Below are positions 1-7,549 of a stretch of DNA of 12,916 nt, one piece after another. The stretch's first letter is position 1. Every line of letters begins with the position of its first letter. Position numbers and translations under genes: made by a program. The notes beneath the pieces were generated by a model that was not told where the DNA came from, did not search any database, and saw only the letters and a program-made list of their open reading frames with translations. This stretch comes from JOPF133 sp052144935 (GTDB taxonomy: Bacteria > Acidobacteriota > Terriglobia > Bryobacterales > Bryobacteraceae): positions 1 through 12,916 of the forward strand of contig JBKQPR010000048.1 in the NCBI GenBank assembly GCA_052144935.1. Direction: 5' to 3'.

Positions 1-2
1 TC

Positions 3-101
3 AGCCGCTCGTGGCTCCCCGATTTCGCAACAGTAATTAGATCATACAAAATCTTGGCACGACTGTCGCCAATTCCCGGCCTGGTGCGTCGCCTTAAGTG
101 A
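3..101 (+). CDS. Possible 3' end of an unidentified gene (partial)
   Basis: One forward frame is open from the window edge to a TGA at 99-101 and would encode about 32 residues ending in SPIPGLVRRLK. The mix of hydrophobic and basic residues looks like a protein tail, and the position is convergent with the DUF418 gene, as expected for two gene ends. Base composition here is lower in GC than the rest of the window, with codons such as ATT, AGA and GTA, so it could equally be intergenic DNA that is open by chance. A minus-strand frame is open across the same stretch as well. No family can be named from so short a piece. Confidence 0.25.
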   Translation, partial: SRSWLPDFATVIRSYKILARLSPIPGLVRRLK

Positions 102-167
102 CTTATTTTCAGAAGAATAGCGCCGATTCCGGGGTGAGAGAGGCGAGGCGGCACCACAGAAACGCGC

Positions 168-1289
168 TCATATCTTGTAAACTCCCGCTAGCGCGGCATA
201 TACCGCCACAGTAGGAATGAGTCCGGCCAGCGGACCCACGGACCCGAACAGCCCGAAGCCCCATGAATTGTACAGAGTCGTGCAGATTGCGCTCTGGGCC
301 AGGTAGTTTGTAAGAGCCGCCCGGCCGACCACCCCGAAAAGTCGCAAGCGCGCGCGACATTCTGCAGATCTCAGGTAGAGCAGGGTCAGCGTGGACGCGT
401 AGCCCAGGCTCATCGCCGGCACGGCAACGCAAGCGACCAGGTTCTGCGCGGCAGTTAGCGGTTCCATACGAAATGGATCCGGGCGCCAGATCTCTTCGAT
501 CGCGACCGTCACCGCGTTTCCGGCGAGTCCGATTGACAAGCCCCATCGCTGGAATCGCTCCAGCAACGGCTTGTTTTCGCCCAGGCTCGATAAAAAGCCG
601 CTGCGCCACGCCCATAGCCCGGCGAGGAAGATGCCGAGGACCCGAGGGTAGAAGAAGAACAAGCCGAACGTCTGGAAGGACAATTCTTTTAGGTGTTCCT
701 GGAAAATTTGCGCGTATGTCCCGGTAGAGTAAACCTGGACGATGCGCGCGATTTCCGCGCCCGTGGCACGCATGGGACCCTGGATCGGCTCCCCGGACGG
801 CGTGAATGCCGCGCCTGCGATCATCGGAATCAGCGGCCAAATGTAGAGTACTTTTGCCCATAGCGCGATGGCTTCCTGCGAGCGGTTGCGAAACAGATAG
901 AGCGCGAAGCCCATCAGAGCATAGGGCGCCAGGATGTCTCCCCACCAGACCAGAAAGCCGTGCAAAAGCCCGAAGACCAACAAAACCGCCAGCCGGCGCA
1001 GATAGAACCGGCTCGACGCGCCGCTCTCCGCCGCCCGGTCCATCTGGATCCCGAAACCGACGCCGAACAGGAAGGCGAACAGCGTAAGGAATTTGCCGGT
1101 GATCAACAGATCGATAAAGCCCTGCGCGATGCGGTCGGCCGTTCCGGTCCACATCAAGGCGTGATCGATAGATACCGGCATGGGCGAGTTGAAGCCGCGC
1201 ATGTTGGAAGCCAGGATTCCAAACAGAGCGGCCCCGCGGAGGATGTCGAGCGGCTCCATCCGTTGAGCCGGCTGCACTGGCGCCATCAT
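168..1289 (-). CDS. DUF418 family (YeiB-like) polytopic membrane protein, C-terminally short
   Basis: A multi-spanning inner-membrane protein of the DUF418/YeiB family, whose biochemical role is not established. The N-terminus has the family signature MEPLDILRGAALFGILASN. A second hallmark follows at about residues 95-130, FGLLHGFLVWWGDILAPYAL, and the DUF418 domain proper ends in GRAALTNYLAQSAICTTLYN and WGFGLFG. The frame stays open upstream to 1439, but homology begins near PAQRMEPLD, so I place the start at the ATGATG at 1289-1284 (373 residues). No Shine-Dalgarno precedes it, although a strong one serves a small ORF that overlaps the start. Family members normally finish with a conserved segment resembling W-L-x2-F-x-x-GP-x-EWLWR; here the stop comes right after AALAGVYKI, so roughly 25-35 residues are missing. 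No convincing continuation appears in the other two frames. It may be decaying or simply divergent. Confidence 0.85.
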   Translation of the reverse strand: MMAPVQPAQRMEPLDILRGAALFGILASNMRGFNSPMPVSIDHALMWTGTADRIAQGFIDLLITGKFLTLFAFLFGVGFGIQMDRAAESGASSRFYLRRLAVLLVFGLLHGFLVWWGDILAPYALMGFALYLFRNRSQEAIALWAKVLYIWPLIPMIAGAAFTPSGEPIQGPMRATGAEIARIVQVYSTGTYAQIFQEHLKELSFQTFGLFFFYPRVLGIFLAGLWAWRSGFLSSLGENKPLLERFQRWGLSIGLAGNAVTVAIEEIWRPDPFRMEPLTAAQNLVACVAVPAMSLGYASTLTLLYLRSAECRARLRLFGVVGRAALTNYLAQSAICTTLYNSWGFGLFGSVGPLAGLIPTVAVYAALAGVYKI

Positions 1290-1357
1290 GACCAGACCAT
1301 GCGCGCGCCCTGTCGATACCTCCGGGGGCGGTTTAGGAAGACAGCGAACCGCCCCAC
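1286..1357 (-). CDS. Possible 23-codon leader ORF overlapping the DUF418 start
   Basis: On the minus strand a perfect AAGGAGG lies 8 nt upstream of a GTG at 1357. The frame runs 23 codons (VGRFAVFLN...RMVWS) and stops at a TGA that overlaps the DUF418 ATG in an ATGA arrangement. The DUF418 start itself has no visible ribosome binding site, so translational coupling from this small ORF would explain its expression. The peptide is unlike anything I recognise. The AAGGAGG could also be chance in GC-rich DNA. Confidence 0.3.
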   Translation of the reverse strand: MGRFAVFLNRPRRYRQGARMVWS

Positions 1358-2150
1358 CGCAAGAACCTCCTTGGCCATTCGCCTCAAAGTAACCCTCGAT
1401 GGCGTCCCGGGTCAATCGACAGCAGCCGCTCCAGCACATAGGCTCGGGTGCAGCGAACCAGTATGCCTTGGCGCCTCCCGCGCCTGGCGCGCCGGCGGGC
1501 GGGACCCGAGCGTGGCCGCGCCGAGGTTGCGCGCGGTCGCGGAGCGCCTTGCAGCGCGATCACGTGAAACTCCCGGGCTCCCGGGCTTTTGCCTCTTCCG
1601 CATCGCGCGCCGGGGACCGCGTCAGCTTGCCGGCGTCGAACCAACTGCTCCCCACGGCGCCCTGGCGCTTTCATGTCCCTCGCGTCGCCCTCGCGCTGTC
1701 GAGCCAGAAAACATCCGAGCGCCCTGCGCGCCGCCGATCGTGCCGCTCGCGGCCGGCAAGTGGCCGCCGGGCAGTGATCGGAGAGAAGCCGGCGCCGCCG
1801 GCCGAGGCCAGCCGGAACTGGACGCGGGCGCGCGCGCAAATCAAGCACGCCACTAAAGGCGTCGCGGGCGGCGCCGCCGCGCGGACCGCCGCGCGGAGGG
1901 ACGCTCTCGGCCCGCGTCGCATGGCCGCCGCCAGCGCGACCGGGCGGGACGCCGGGCGGAAACGGCGACTGGTTCGGCGCGGCGGCCGGCAGTGGCGCCG
2001 GGAACGCGGCACCCAACAGTACTTGCAGATGTTGTCGCAAGATTCCAGGGATCGGCCGCAGCGGCTCCGCTGATCGTGCTTCGCAGTACGTGCGAGACTG
2101 CAAGGGCCGCCGGAAGCCCCACCGGTAGCCGAATGCCCGGAAAACTTCGC
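1358..2150. other. About 790 bp of GC-rich DNA without a convincing gene
   Basis: This stretch lies between the DUF418 gene and the GH2 gene. Open frames exist on both strands, but their products are dominated by Arg, Ala, Pro and Gly with no domain signature, and several frames are open at once, which is what very high GC produces by chance. Local structure includes a tandem 12-mer at 1875-1886 and 1887-1898 (CGCCGCGCGGAC, then the same ending in G), a doubled CTCCCGGG near 1570-1586, and a 6-bp hairpin CAGCGG-CT-CCGCTG at 2059-2072. The hairpin lacks a T-run, so it is not a standard terminator for the GH2 gene. I see no tRNA or rRNA. A decayed gene is possible. Confidence 0.5.
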
Positions 2151-4526
2151 TTATTGCACTGTGATAGTCTTTTCAGCGCCGTGGAGGCCCGGCGCGGAGA
2201 CCCGCAGCGTGATCCGACCGGGGCCCACTGCGCGGACGATCGCCAACGCACGACCCTCATAGGGTTTCCGGCGGCCCGACTGCACGGGCGTAACGTCCCG
2301 CAGGTCGCCCGTGTCGAGCGCCGCCAGTTCACCGGCGCCGGAGACTTCGGCGGTGATCTCCTGATCGGCCGCGTAGACGCTTCGGCCCTGCGCGTCCAGC
2401 AGCCGGATCTCGAAGTTCGCCATGTCGCCGGCCTCTACCCGCGGCGTGGCCGGATCGGCGGTGATTTCCAGCCGCTGGGCCGGGCCGGCCGTAGCCAGTT
2501 CGAAATGGGCCGCTTCGCTTCCGGCCCGTTGGCCGACGGCGCGAAGCACGCCGGGCTCATTAGGAACGTCCCAGTGCAACTCCGGCCGGAGCCGGTCCGC
2601 CAGCGGCTTTTCGCCGAGCGAGCGCCCGTTGAGGAACAGTTCCGCCGAATCGCAGTTGGTATAGACCGTGACCGGGATGGTCTTGCGCTGGTCTTTCTCC
2701 CAGTTCCAGTGTTGGACGAGGCCTCGCGCTCCGGCAGCCTGCGCGGCGGCGTAGACTATGGGCCGGGTGCTCCAAAGCGCCTCGCGCAGGTAGGATTGAG
2801 GCTTGCGGAACCCGCAAAGGTCGAGCAGTCCGGCGCCGCTGCCGCGGCTCGGGTATCGCCCGGCTTCACCCAGGTAGTCGATGCCGGTCCAGAGGAACTG
2901 CCCGGCGACGTATTCGTTCGCCGCGACCGCGCGCCACGCTTCCAGGGAGTGCCCGTTCTCGCTGCCCAGAATGATTCGCTCGGGGTAAGTTTCGTGATCC
3001 CGCGCGTAATACTGCTCCAGGTAGTTGTACCCGGCCACGTCCAGCAGGTTCGCCAGGCCGGTTGCATTGGATGCCAGGGTATCGGCCAGCGCCTGCGCAA
3101 CCGGACGCGTTCCGTCCAAGCCTTTCACGGCCGCCACCAAACGCCGGGCGATCGGCGGCAGCACATTGGCGTCCTCGATTCCCGGCTTCAGCCCGTCGCG
3201 CCCGCGCGGGTGGCCGAACGGATCGCCGGGGTAATCGATCTCGTTGCCGATGCTCCACAACACGATGCTCGGATGATTGCGATCCCGCTGCACCATATCC
3301 TGAATGTCGCGCACGGCCCATTCATCGAATACTTCGTGGTAGCCGCGTGTGCCGGCATTTCCGACGTTCCATCCCTCGATCCACTTGTGCTTGCCGCCGG
3401 TCCACTCGTCGAACGCCTCGTCCATTACCAGCAGGCCCAGACGGTCGCAAAGATCGTATTCCTCGGGCGCCATGGGGTTGTGAGAGCAGCGGACGGCATT
3501 CACTCCGAGGGCCTTCAACGCTTTCAGACGCCGCTCCAGCGCGGCAGCGGAGAATGCCGCTCCCAGTCCTCCCAAATCATGATGCAGGCACACCCCACGG
3601 AGCTTCTCCGGCTTTCCGTTCAGAAAGAAGCCGTGATTGGGATCGAAGCGGATGGAGCGGATGCCGAACGGCGTACGGTATTCGTCGGCGAGAGCGCCAT
3701 CGGCGTAAACTCGCGTAACAGCGGTGTAGAGGTTCGGCTCATCCGTAGACCAGAGCCGGGGGTTGGACACCACGGCCTGCTGCGCAAAGGCGTGCTCGCC
3801 GCCGGCTGCGATCCGTTCCTCGGAAGCCGCGTTGCCGGCCTCCTTCCCGGCGGCGTCTTCGATTGTGGTGACGACCCGCACCGCCGCGGCTCGGTTGGAT
3901 CCGTCTTGCACTCTCGTCTCCACCGAGACCAGCGCCTCCCCGGCTCCGGCCACCGGGGTATAGACGTAGGTTCCCCAATGTGCGACATGCACCGGCTGCG
4001 TGACTGTGAGCCATACGTGCCGGTAAATGCCCGACCCGGTGTAGAACCGCGAATCCGCGGTCACGCTGTGGTCCACGCGGACGGCCACCACGTTGGGCGT
4101 CGCGCCGAAGGCGACATAGGGAGTGAGTTCGTACTCGAATGACGAATAGCCGTAAGGGCGATGGCCGAGGTGATGCCCATTGATCCAGACGTCGCTATCG
4201 CGATACACGCCATCGAAAGCGAGGTAGATCCCACGCCCGGCGAGCGACTCGTCCAACGGAAACGTCTTGCGGTACCATCCAATGCCACCCGGCAGGAAGC
4301 CCGTAGCGCTGGCATTCGCTGCGCTGTAAGGCCCCTCGATGGACCAGTCGTGAGGCAGGTTGAGCTTGCGCCACCTGGCGTCGTCGAAGCCGGTCCGCTC
4401 GGCGCCCGGCGCATCGCCTTTGTAAAATCGCCAGCCTGCGTCGAAGTTCAGCCGTTCCCTTACGGGCGCGGCGGACCAGGCGGGCAGCATAGATAACGAC
4501 ACCAGCAAGAACGCCGTTCGCATCAT
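2151..4526 (-). CDS. Secreted glycoside hydrolase family 2 protein (beta-galactosidase-like)
   Basis: Likely cleaves beta-linked galactose, or a related sugar, from plant or microbial glycans outside the cytoplasm. A signal peptide occupies residues 1-19 (MMRTAFLLVSLSMLPAWSA). The order is then: GH2 sugar-binding domain (about 22-180, with NLPHDW and GIGWYRKTF); immunoglobulin-like GH2 domain (about 180-290); TIM barrel (about 291-590, with LRGVCLHHD and AVRCSHNP); a DUF4982-type domain (about 603-665, HWNWE, ELFLNGRSLG); and a C-terminal beta domain resembling GH2 C5 (about 680-791). The acid/base Glu is E429 in WSIGNE and the nucleophile is E523 in ILGSENG. At 791 residues it is full length. 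The ATG at 4526 has GGAG about 9 nt upstream. ilvD ends 64 nt upstream on the same strand, so read-through is possible. Substrate specificity within GH2 cannot be fixed from sequence. Confidence 0.93.
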   Translation of the reverse strand: MMRTAFLLVSLSMLPAWSAAPVRERLNFDAGWRFYKGDAPGAERTGFDDARWRKLNLPHDWSIEGPYSAANASATGFLPGGIGWYRKTFPLDESLAGRGIYLAFDGVYRDSDVWINGHHLGHRPYGYSSFEYELTPYVAFGATPNVVAVRVDHSVTADSRFYTGSGIYRHVWLTVTQPVHVAHWGTYVYTPVAGAGEALVSVETRVQDGSNRAAAVRVVTTIEDAAGKEAGNAASEERIAAGGEHAFAQQAVVSNPRLWSTDEPNLYTAVTRVYADGALADEYRTPFGIRSIRFDPNHGFFLNGKPEKLRGVCLHHDLGGLGAAFSAAALERRLKALKALGVNAVRCSHNPMAPEEYDLCDRLGLLVMDEAFDEWTGGKHKWIEGWNVGNAGTRGYHEVFDEWAVRDIQDMVQRDRNHPSIVLWSIGNEIDYPGDPFGHPRGRDGLKPGIEDANVLPPIARRLVAAVKGLDGTRPVAQALADTLASNATGLANLLDVAGYNYLEQYYARDHETYPERIILGSENGHSLEAWRAVAANEYVAGQFLWTGIDYLGEAGRYPSRGSGAGLLDLCGFRKPQSYLREALWSTRPIVYAAAQAAGARGLVQHWNWEKDQRKTIPVTVYTNCDSAELFLNGRSLGEKPLADRLRPELHWDVPNEPGVLRAVGQRAGSEAAHFELATAGPAQRLEITADPATPRVEAGDMANFEIRLLDAQGRSVYAADQEITAEVSGAGELAALDTGDLRDVTPVQSGRRKPYEGRALAIVRAVGPGRITLRVSAPGLHGAEKTITVQ

Positions 4527-4590
4527 CGGATCGCTCCAGGGAGAAGATTTCCATTTCCGAATCCCACCCTCACCGCTACATTCCCAAACA

Positions 4591-6270
4591 TTATTCGTCC
4601 GTCACACAGCCAAGCGCCGCGCTTTTCACGAGGCGAATGTACTTGGCCAGCGTGCCGCGGTCCGCTTTATAGGGCGGCATCGTCCAGTCTTTGCGCCGGG
4701 CGGACATTTCCTCGTCCGAGAGATCCACGGTCAGCGAGTTCCTGGAGGCGTCAATGGTGATGCGGTCGTTGTTCCTGACCAGCGCAATCGGGCCGCCTTC
4801 CTGGGCCTCGGGCGTGACATGGCCGACAATAAAGCCGTGAGATCCTCCGGAAAACCGTCCGTCCGTGATCAAGGCCACATCCTTGCCCAATCCGGCGCCC
4901 ATGATGGCCGAAGTGGGCGTGAGCATCTCGGGCATCCCGGGACCGCCCTTGGGGCCTTCGTAGCGAATCACAATCACGTCGCCCTTCTGAATCTCGTGGC
5001 GCTCCAGCGCCGCCAATATCAGCTCCTCCGAGTCGAATACCCGCGCCGGGCCTGAAAACTGCAGGCCCTCCTTGCCCGTGATCTTGGCCACCGCGCCATC
5101 CGGCGCCAGGTTGCCCCGCAGGATCTGAATGTGGCCCACCGGTTTCAAGGGCTTGGCAAACGCGTGCACAATTTGCTGTCCCGGCGAGAGTCCCGGCAGA
5201 TTTTTCAGGTTCTCCGCCACCGTCTTGCCGGTCACCGTCAGACAGTCTCCATGCAATGCCCCCTCGGCCAGCAACAGCTTCATCACCGCGGGAATTCCGC
5301 CGGCATTGTGGAGATCCTCCATGACGTACGGGCCGCTCGGCTTGAAGTCCGATAACAGGGGCACGCGGTCGCTCACCTTTTGGAAGTCGTCCAGCGACAG
5401 CGGCACGTTGACCGACCGCGCGATGGCCAGCAAGTGGAGCACTGAGTTGGTCGATCCACCCAGCGCGGAGACCAGCGCCATGGCGTTTTCGAAAGCCTCG
5501 CGGGTCATGATGTCGCGCGGCTTGATTTCCAGTTCCAGAAGGTGTTTGATGGCCGCCGCGGAGGCCGCGCACTCGGCCAGCTTCGCCGGATCCTCGGCGG
5601 GTGTCGAGGAACTGTACGGGAGCGACATCCCCAGCGCCTCGATGGCCGAGGCCATGGTGTTGGCGGTGTACATGCCCCCGCATGCGCCGGCTCCCGGACA
5701 GGAGTGGCGGACAATCTCCTGCCGCTGGGCATCGTCGATGTGGCCGGCCAGGTACTCGCCATAACTCTGAAAGGCCGAGATGACGTCGAGCTTTTCTCCG
5801 TCCCGGCAGCCGGCCCGGATGGTCCCGCCATAGATCATCAGCGACGGGCGGTTGAGCCGGCCCATCGCCATGATACAGCCCGGCATATTCTTGTCGCAGC
5901 CGGGGATCGAGACGTTCGCGTCGTACCACTGGGCGGCCATCACGGTTTCGATGGAGTCCGCGATCAGGTCGCGGGATTGCAGGGAGAAACTCATCCCTTC
6001 CGTGCCCATCGAAATCCCGTCGCTGACGCCGATGGTGTTGAATCGCATGCCGACCAGGCCAACGGCGGCCAGCCCCTCTTTGACCTTTTCGGCCAACTGG
6101 AGAAGGTGCATGTTGCAGGGGTTGCCTTCAAACCAGACGCTGGCAATCCCGACCTGGGGCTTGTCCATGTCGCCCTCACGAAGACCGGTGGCATACAGCA
6201 TGGCCTGTGAGGCGCCCTGGGATCTCGGTTGCGTGATCCGGGAGCTGAATCGATTGAGTGGAGCAGGCAT
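4591..6270 (-). CDS. ilvD: Dihydroxy-acid dehydratase
   Basis: Catalyses dehydration of 2,3-dihydroxy-isovalerate and 2,3-dihydroxy-3-methylvalerate to the 2-keto acids, the penultimate step of valine and isoleucine synthesis, in the cytoplasm. The 559-residue protein is full length for IlvD/Edd enzymes. The three expected iron-sulfur ligands are present: C52 in EGNPCNMH, C125 in GCDKNMPGC and C197 in PGAGACGGMYTANTMAS. The active-site serine region GRFSGGSHG lies near S474. The gene begins 21 nt after the upstream DUF190 stop codon, with only a weak purine stretch (CAAGAA) as ribosome binding site, which suggests cotranscription or coupling with the DUF190 genes. No other ilv or leu genes are adjacent. 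Its place behind a fluoride-response cluster is odd for a biosynthetic gene. Confidence 0.97.
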   Translation of the reverse strand: MPAPLNRFSSRITQPRSQGASQAMLYATGLREGDMDKPQVGIASVWFEGNPCNMHLLQLAEKVKEGLAAVGLVGMRFNTIGVSDGISMGTEGMSFSLQSRDLIADSIETVMAAQWYDANVSIPGCDKNMPGCIMAMGRLNRPSLMIYGGTIRAGCRDGEKLDVISAFQSYGEYLAGHIDDAQRQEIVRHSCPGAGACGGMYTANTMASAIEALGMSLPYSSSTPAEDPAKLAECAASAAAIKHLLELEIKPRDIMTREAFENAMALVSALGGSTNSVLHLLAIARSVNVPLSLDDFQKVSDRVPLLSDFKPSGPYVMEDLHNAGGIPAVMKLLLAEGALHGDCLTVTGKTVAENLKNLPGLSPGQQIVHAFAKPLKPVGHIQILRGNLAPDGAVAKITGKEGLQFSGPARVFDSEELILAALERHEIQKGDVIVIRYEGPKGGPGMPEMLTPTSAIMGAGLGKDVALITDGRFSGGSHGFIVGHVTPEAQEGGPIALVRNNDRITIDASRNSLTVDLSDEEMSARRKDWTMPPYKADRGTLAKYIRLVKSAALGCVTDE

Positions 6271-6291
6271 ATTCTTGAGTGTGTCCGTAGT

Positions 6292-6633
6292 TTAAGTTTC
6301 CGCCGTGGGCGGCTTTTCAATGCGCATGTAGTCCACGTCCGAGGTGGCGATCATGCCGGTATCCATCATATCCTCAACCTCGGGAATCAGCCGCGCCAGG
6401 TTCTCCGGCGTATCCACAATCGTGACGATAATGGGCTGATCCTTCCTGGTGAGGTGATGGCGGTGGATTTCGGCCGTCTCGCCGTATCCTTCAAGGCCGC
6501 GAAACACCGTGGCGCCGGCGATCTTCAACTCCATGCAGCGATGCACGATCGCTTCATACAGGGGTTTCCCCCTGTACCGGTCGCTCTCGCCGAAATGCAG
6601 GCGGAGGAGTTTGGCTTTCTTAACCGTTCGCAC
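6292..6633 (-). CDS. DUF190 domain protein (single domain)
   Basis: A 113-residue DUF190 protein; the family has a small ferredoxin-like, PII-like fold and is often encoded beside CrcB/FluC, but its activity is not settled. Visible signatures are LLRLHFGESDRYRGKPLYEAIV (about 9-30), IAGATVFRGLEGYG (38-51) and a C-terminal VEDMMDTGMIATSDVDYMRI. It is a close paralogue of the second domain of the upstream tandem protein, sharing LYEA-V, IAGATV-RG--GYG, VTIVD/ITVVD and VE-MM--G-I--SDV. The start is GTG at 6633, overlapping the upstream stop by 14 nt, with CTGGAG about 8 nt before it, so the two are translationally coupled. The last residues (KPPTAET) are a short polar tail. Confidence 0.92.
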   Translation of the reverse strand: MRTVKKAKLLRLHFGESDRYRGKPLYEAIVHRCMELKIAGATVFRGLEGYGETAEIHRHHLTRKDQPIIVTIVDTPENLARLIPEVEDMMDTGMIATSDVDYMRIEKPPTAET

Positions 6634-7345
6634 GGGAAGACTCCAGGGCCGGGCGGCTGTGAACCAGGCGAATCACTTCCACATCGGAAAGGACGATGAG
6701 ACCGTCTTGCATCATCGATTCAACCTCGGCGATCGCCTTGGCCAGCTTTTCCTCAGAGTCCACCACCGTAATCATGACCGGCAGATCGTGCGAGAACGGA
6801 AGCCGCCCGCTCTTATGGGTGTGGCCCTTCGCGCCGTATCCGAGAATGCCCCGGTACACCGTCGCCCCGGCAATATCCATCAGGCGCAACCGCTTGACGA
6901 CTGCTTCATAAAGCGGTTCACCCTGCCATTTGTCCGACTCGCCCATGTAGATCCGCATCAACCGGGCCGTCCCGCGCATTTCCGTATGCGGCCCCTTGGG
7001 CGGCGACGGGCGTTCCTTGTTGGCAACTTTGACCACAGTGGTGTCCTGGACTTCGATCACGCCATCGGTGACCATGTCATAGAGGGTGGGCATGATCTCA
7101 TCGACTTTCTGAGCCGACTCGACGAACTCGATGCGAATCGGCAAATGCTCGGTGAGTACCTCGATTTTGGTGGTGTGCATTACCTGGTGGGCGCCGAAGC
7201 CGGCCATCGCGCGCGTGGCGGTAGCGCCGGACACCCCCTTGTGAAGCAGGAACGTCAGAATGGAGTCGCACAGGGAACCAAAGTGGTGCTGCGTGTCCTC
7301 ATTGACGAAGATCGTGACCTTCTTTGCCGTGCCCTTCTGGAGCAT
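6620..7345 (-). CDS. Tandem DUF190 protein (two fused domains)
   Basis: A 241-residue protein made of two DUF190 domains. Domain 1 (about 5-110) is divergent: KKVTIFVNEDTQHHFGSL, then GVSGATATRAMAGFGAH and MPTLYDMVTDGVIEV. A Pro/Lys-rich linker (about 111-124, RPSPPKGP) leads to domain 2 (about 126-228), which is canonical: ARLMRIYMGESDKW, PLYEAVV, IAGATVYRGILGYGAKG and VESMMQDGLIVLSDVEVIRL. The ATG at 7345 has a strong AAGGAG 6-7 nt upstream. It is separated from crcB by 204 bp that contain an inverted-repeat element. The function is unknown; the family's PII-like fold and frequent pairing with FluC suggest sensing or channel-associated regulation, which is inference. Two fused domains plus a separate third could form a pseudo-trimer of the PII type. 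Confidence 0.9.
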   Translation of the reverse strand: MLQKGTAKKVTIFVNEDTQHHFGSLCDSILTFLLHKGVSGATATRAMAGFGAHQVMHTTKIEVLTEHLPIRIEFVESAQKVDEIMPTLYDMVTDGVIEVQDTTVVKVANKERPSPPKGPHTEMRGTARLMRIYMGESDKWQGEPLYEAVVKRLRLMDIAGATVYRGILGYGAKGHTHKSGRLPFSHDLPVMITVVDSEEKLAKAIAEVESMMQDGLIVLSDVEVIRLVHSRPALESSRANG

Positions 7346-7398
7346 AACGACTCCTTCGCAGTGGCTAAGCGGGACCTTGCCTCAATCCGGCGGCAACG

Positions 7399-7523
7399 TT
7401 TTCACCGCGGAGACGCGGAGGACGCTGAGGAAGCGCGGAGAAAGACACAATCACAAGGGTTTTCTCTTGTCGTTGTCTTCTCTGCGCTTCCTCAGGGTCC
7501 TCCGCGTCTCCGCGGTGAAAAAA
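7399..7523. repeat. 125-bp inverted-repeat element, intergenic
   Basis: Two arms of about 57 nt (7399-7457 and 7466-7523) are near-perfect inverted copies around a short loop. The left arm opens TTTTCACCGCGGAGACGC and the right arm closes GCGTCTCCGCGGTGAAAA; the arms differ at only a few positions, such as GACGCTGAGG against GACCCTGAGG. It belongs to the 'CACCGCGGAGACGCGGAG' dispersed palindromes seen in many bacterial genomes, here lying between crcB and the tandem DUF190 gene. A related half copy lies at 11863-11907. In the minus-strand transcript it would form one very long hairpin. There is no U-run on the 3' side for that direction, so it is not a simple terminator. Confidence 0.9.
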
Positions 7524-7549
7524 ACCTTGACCCATTCGCACCAAACATC

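Noticed and set aside
1290..1439. N-terminal extension of the DUF418 frame
   Set aside because: The family begins near MEPLDILRG; the extra 50 residues are Cys/Gly-rich and contain no signal or membrane helix.
1905..1935. Similarity of CCCGCGTCGC...TGGCC here to 12853-12870
   Set aside because: A match of about 15 bases in very GC-rich DNA is within chance expectation.
1384..2103. 239-codon minus-strand frame and the overlapping 224-codon plus-strand frame
   Set aside because: Both are Arg/Ala/Pro-rich, overlap each other, and lack any domain or ribosome binding site support.
1992..4142. 716-codon plus-strand open frame
   Set aside because: It is antisense to the GH2 gene, which has full domain structure and catalytic residues; the reverse frame is open through codon bias and shows no domain.
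7399..7523. CRISPR or insertion-sequence remnant
   Set aside because: There is no spacer-repeat periodicity and no transposase coding; it is a single palindromic element.
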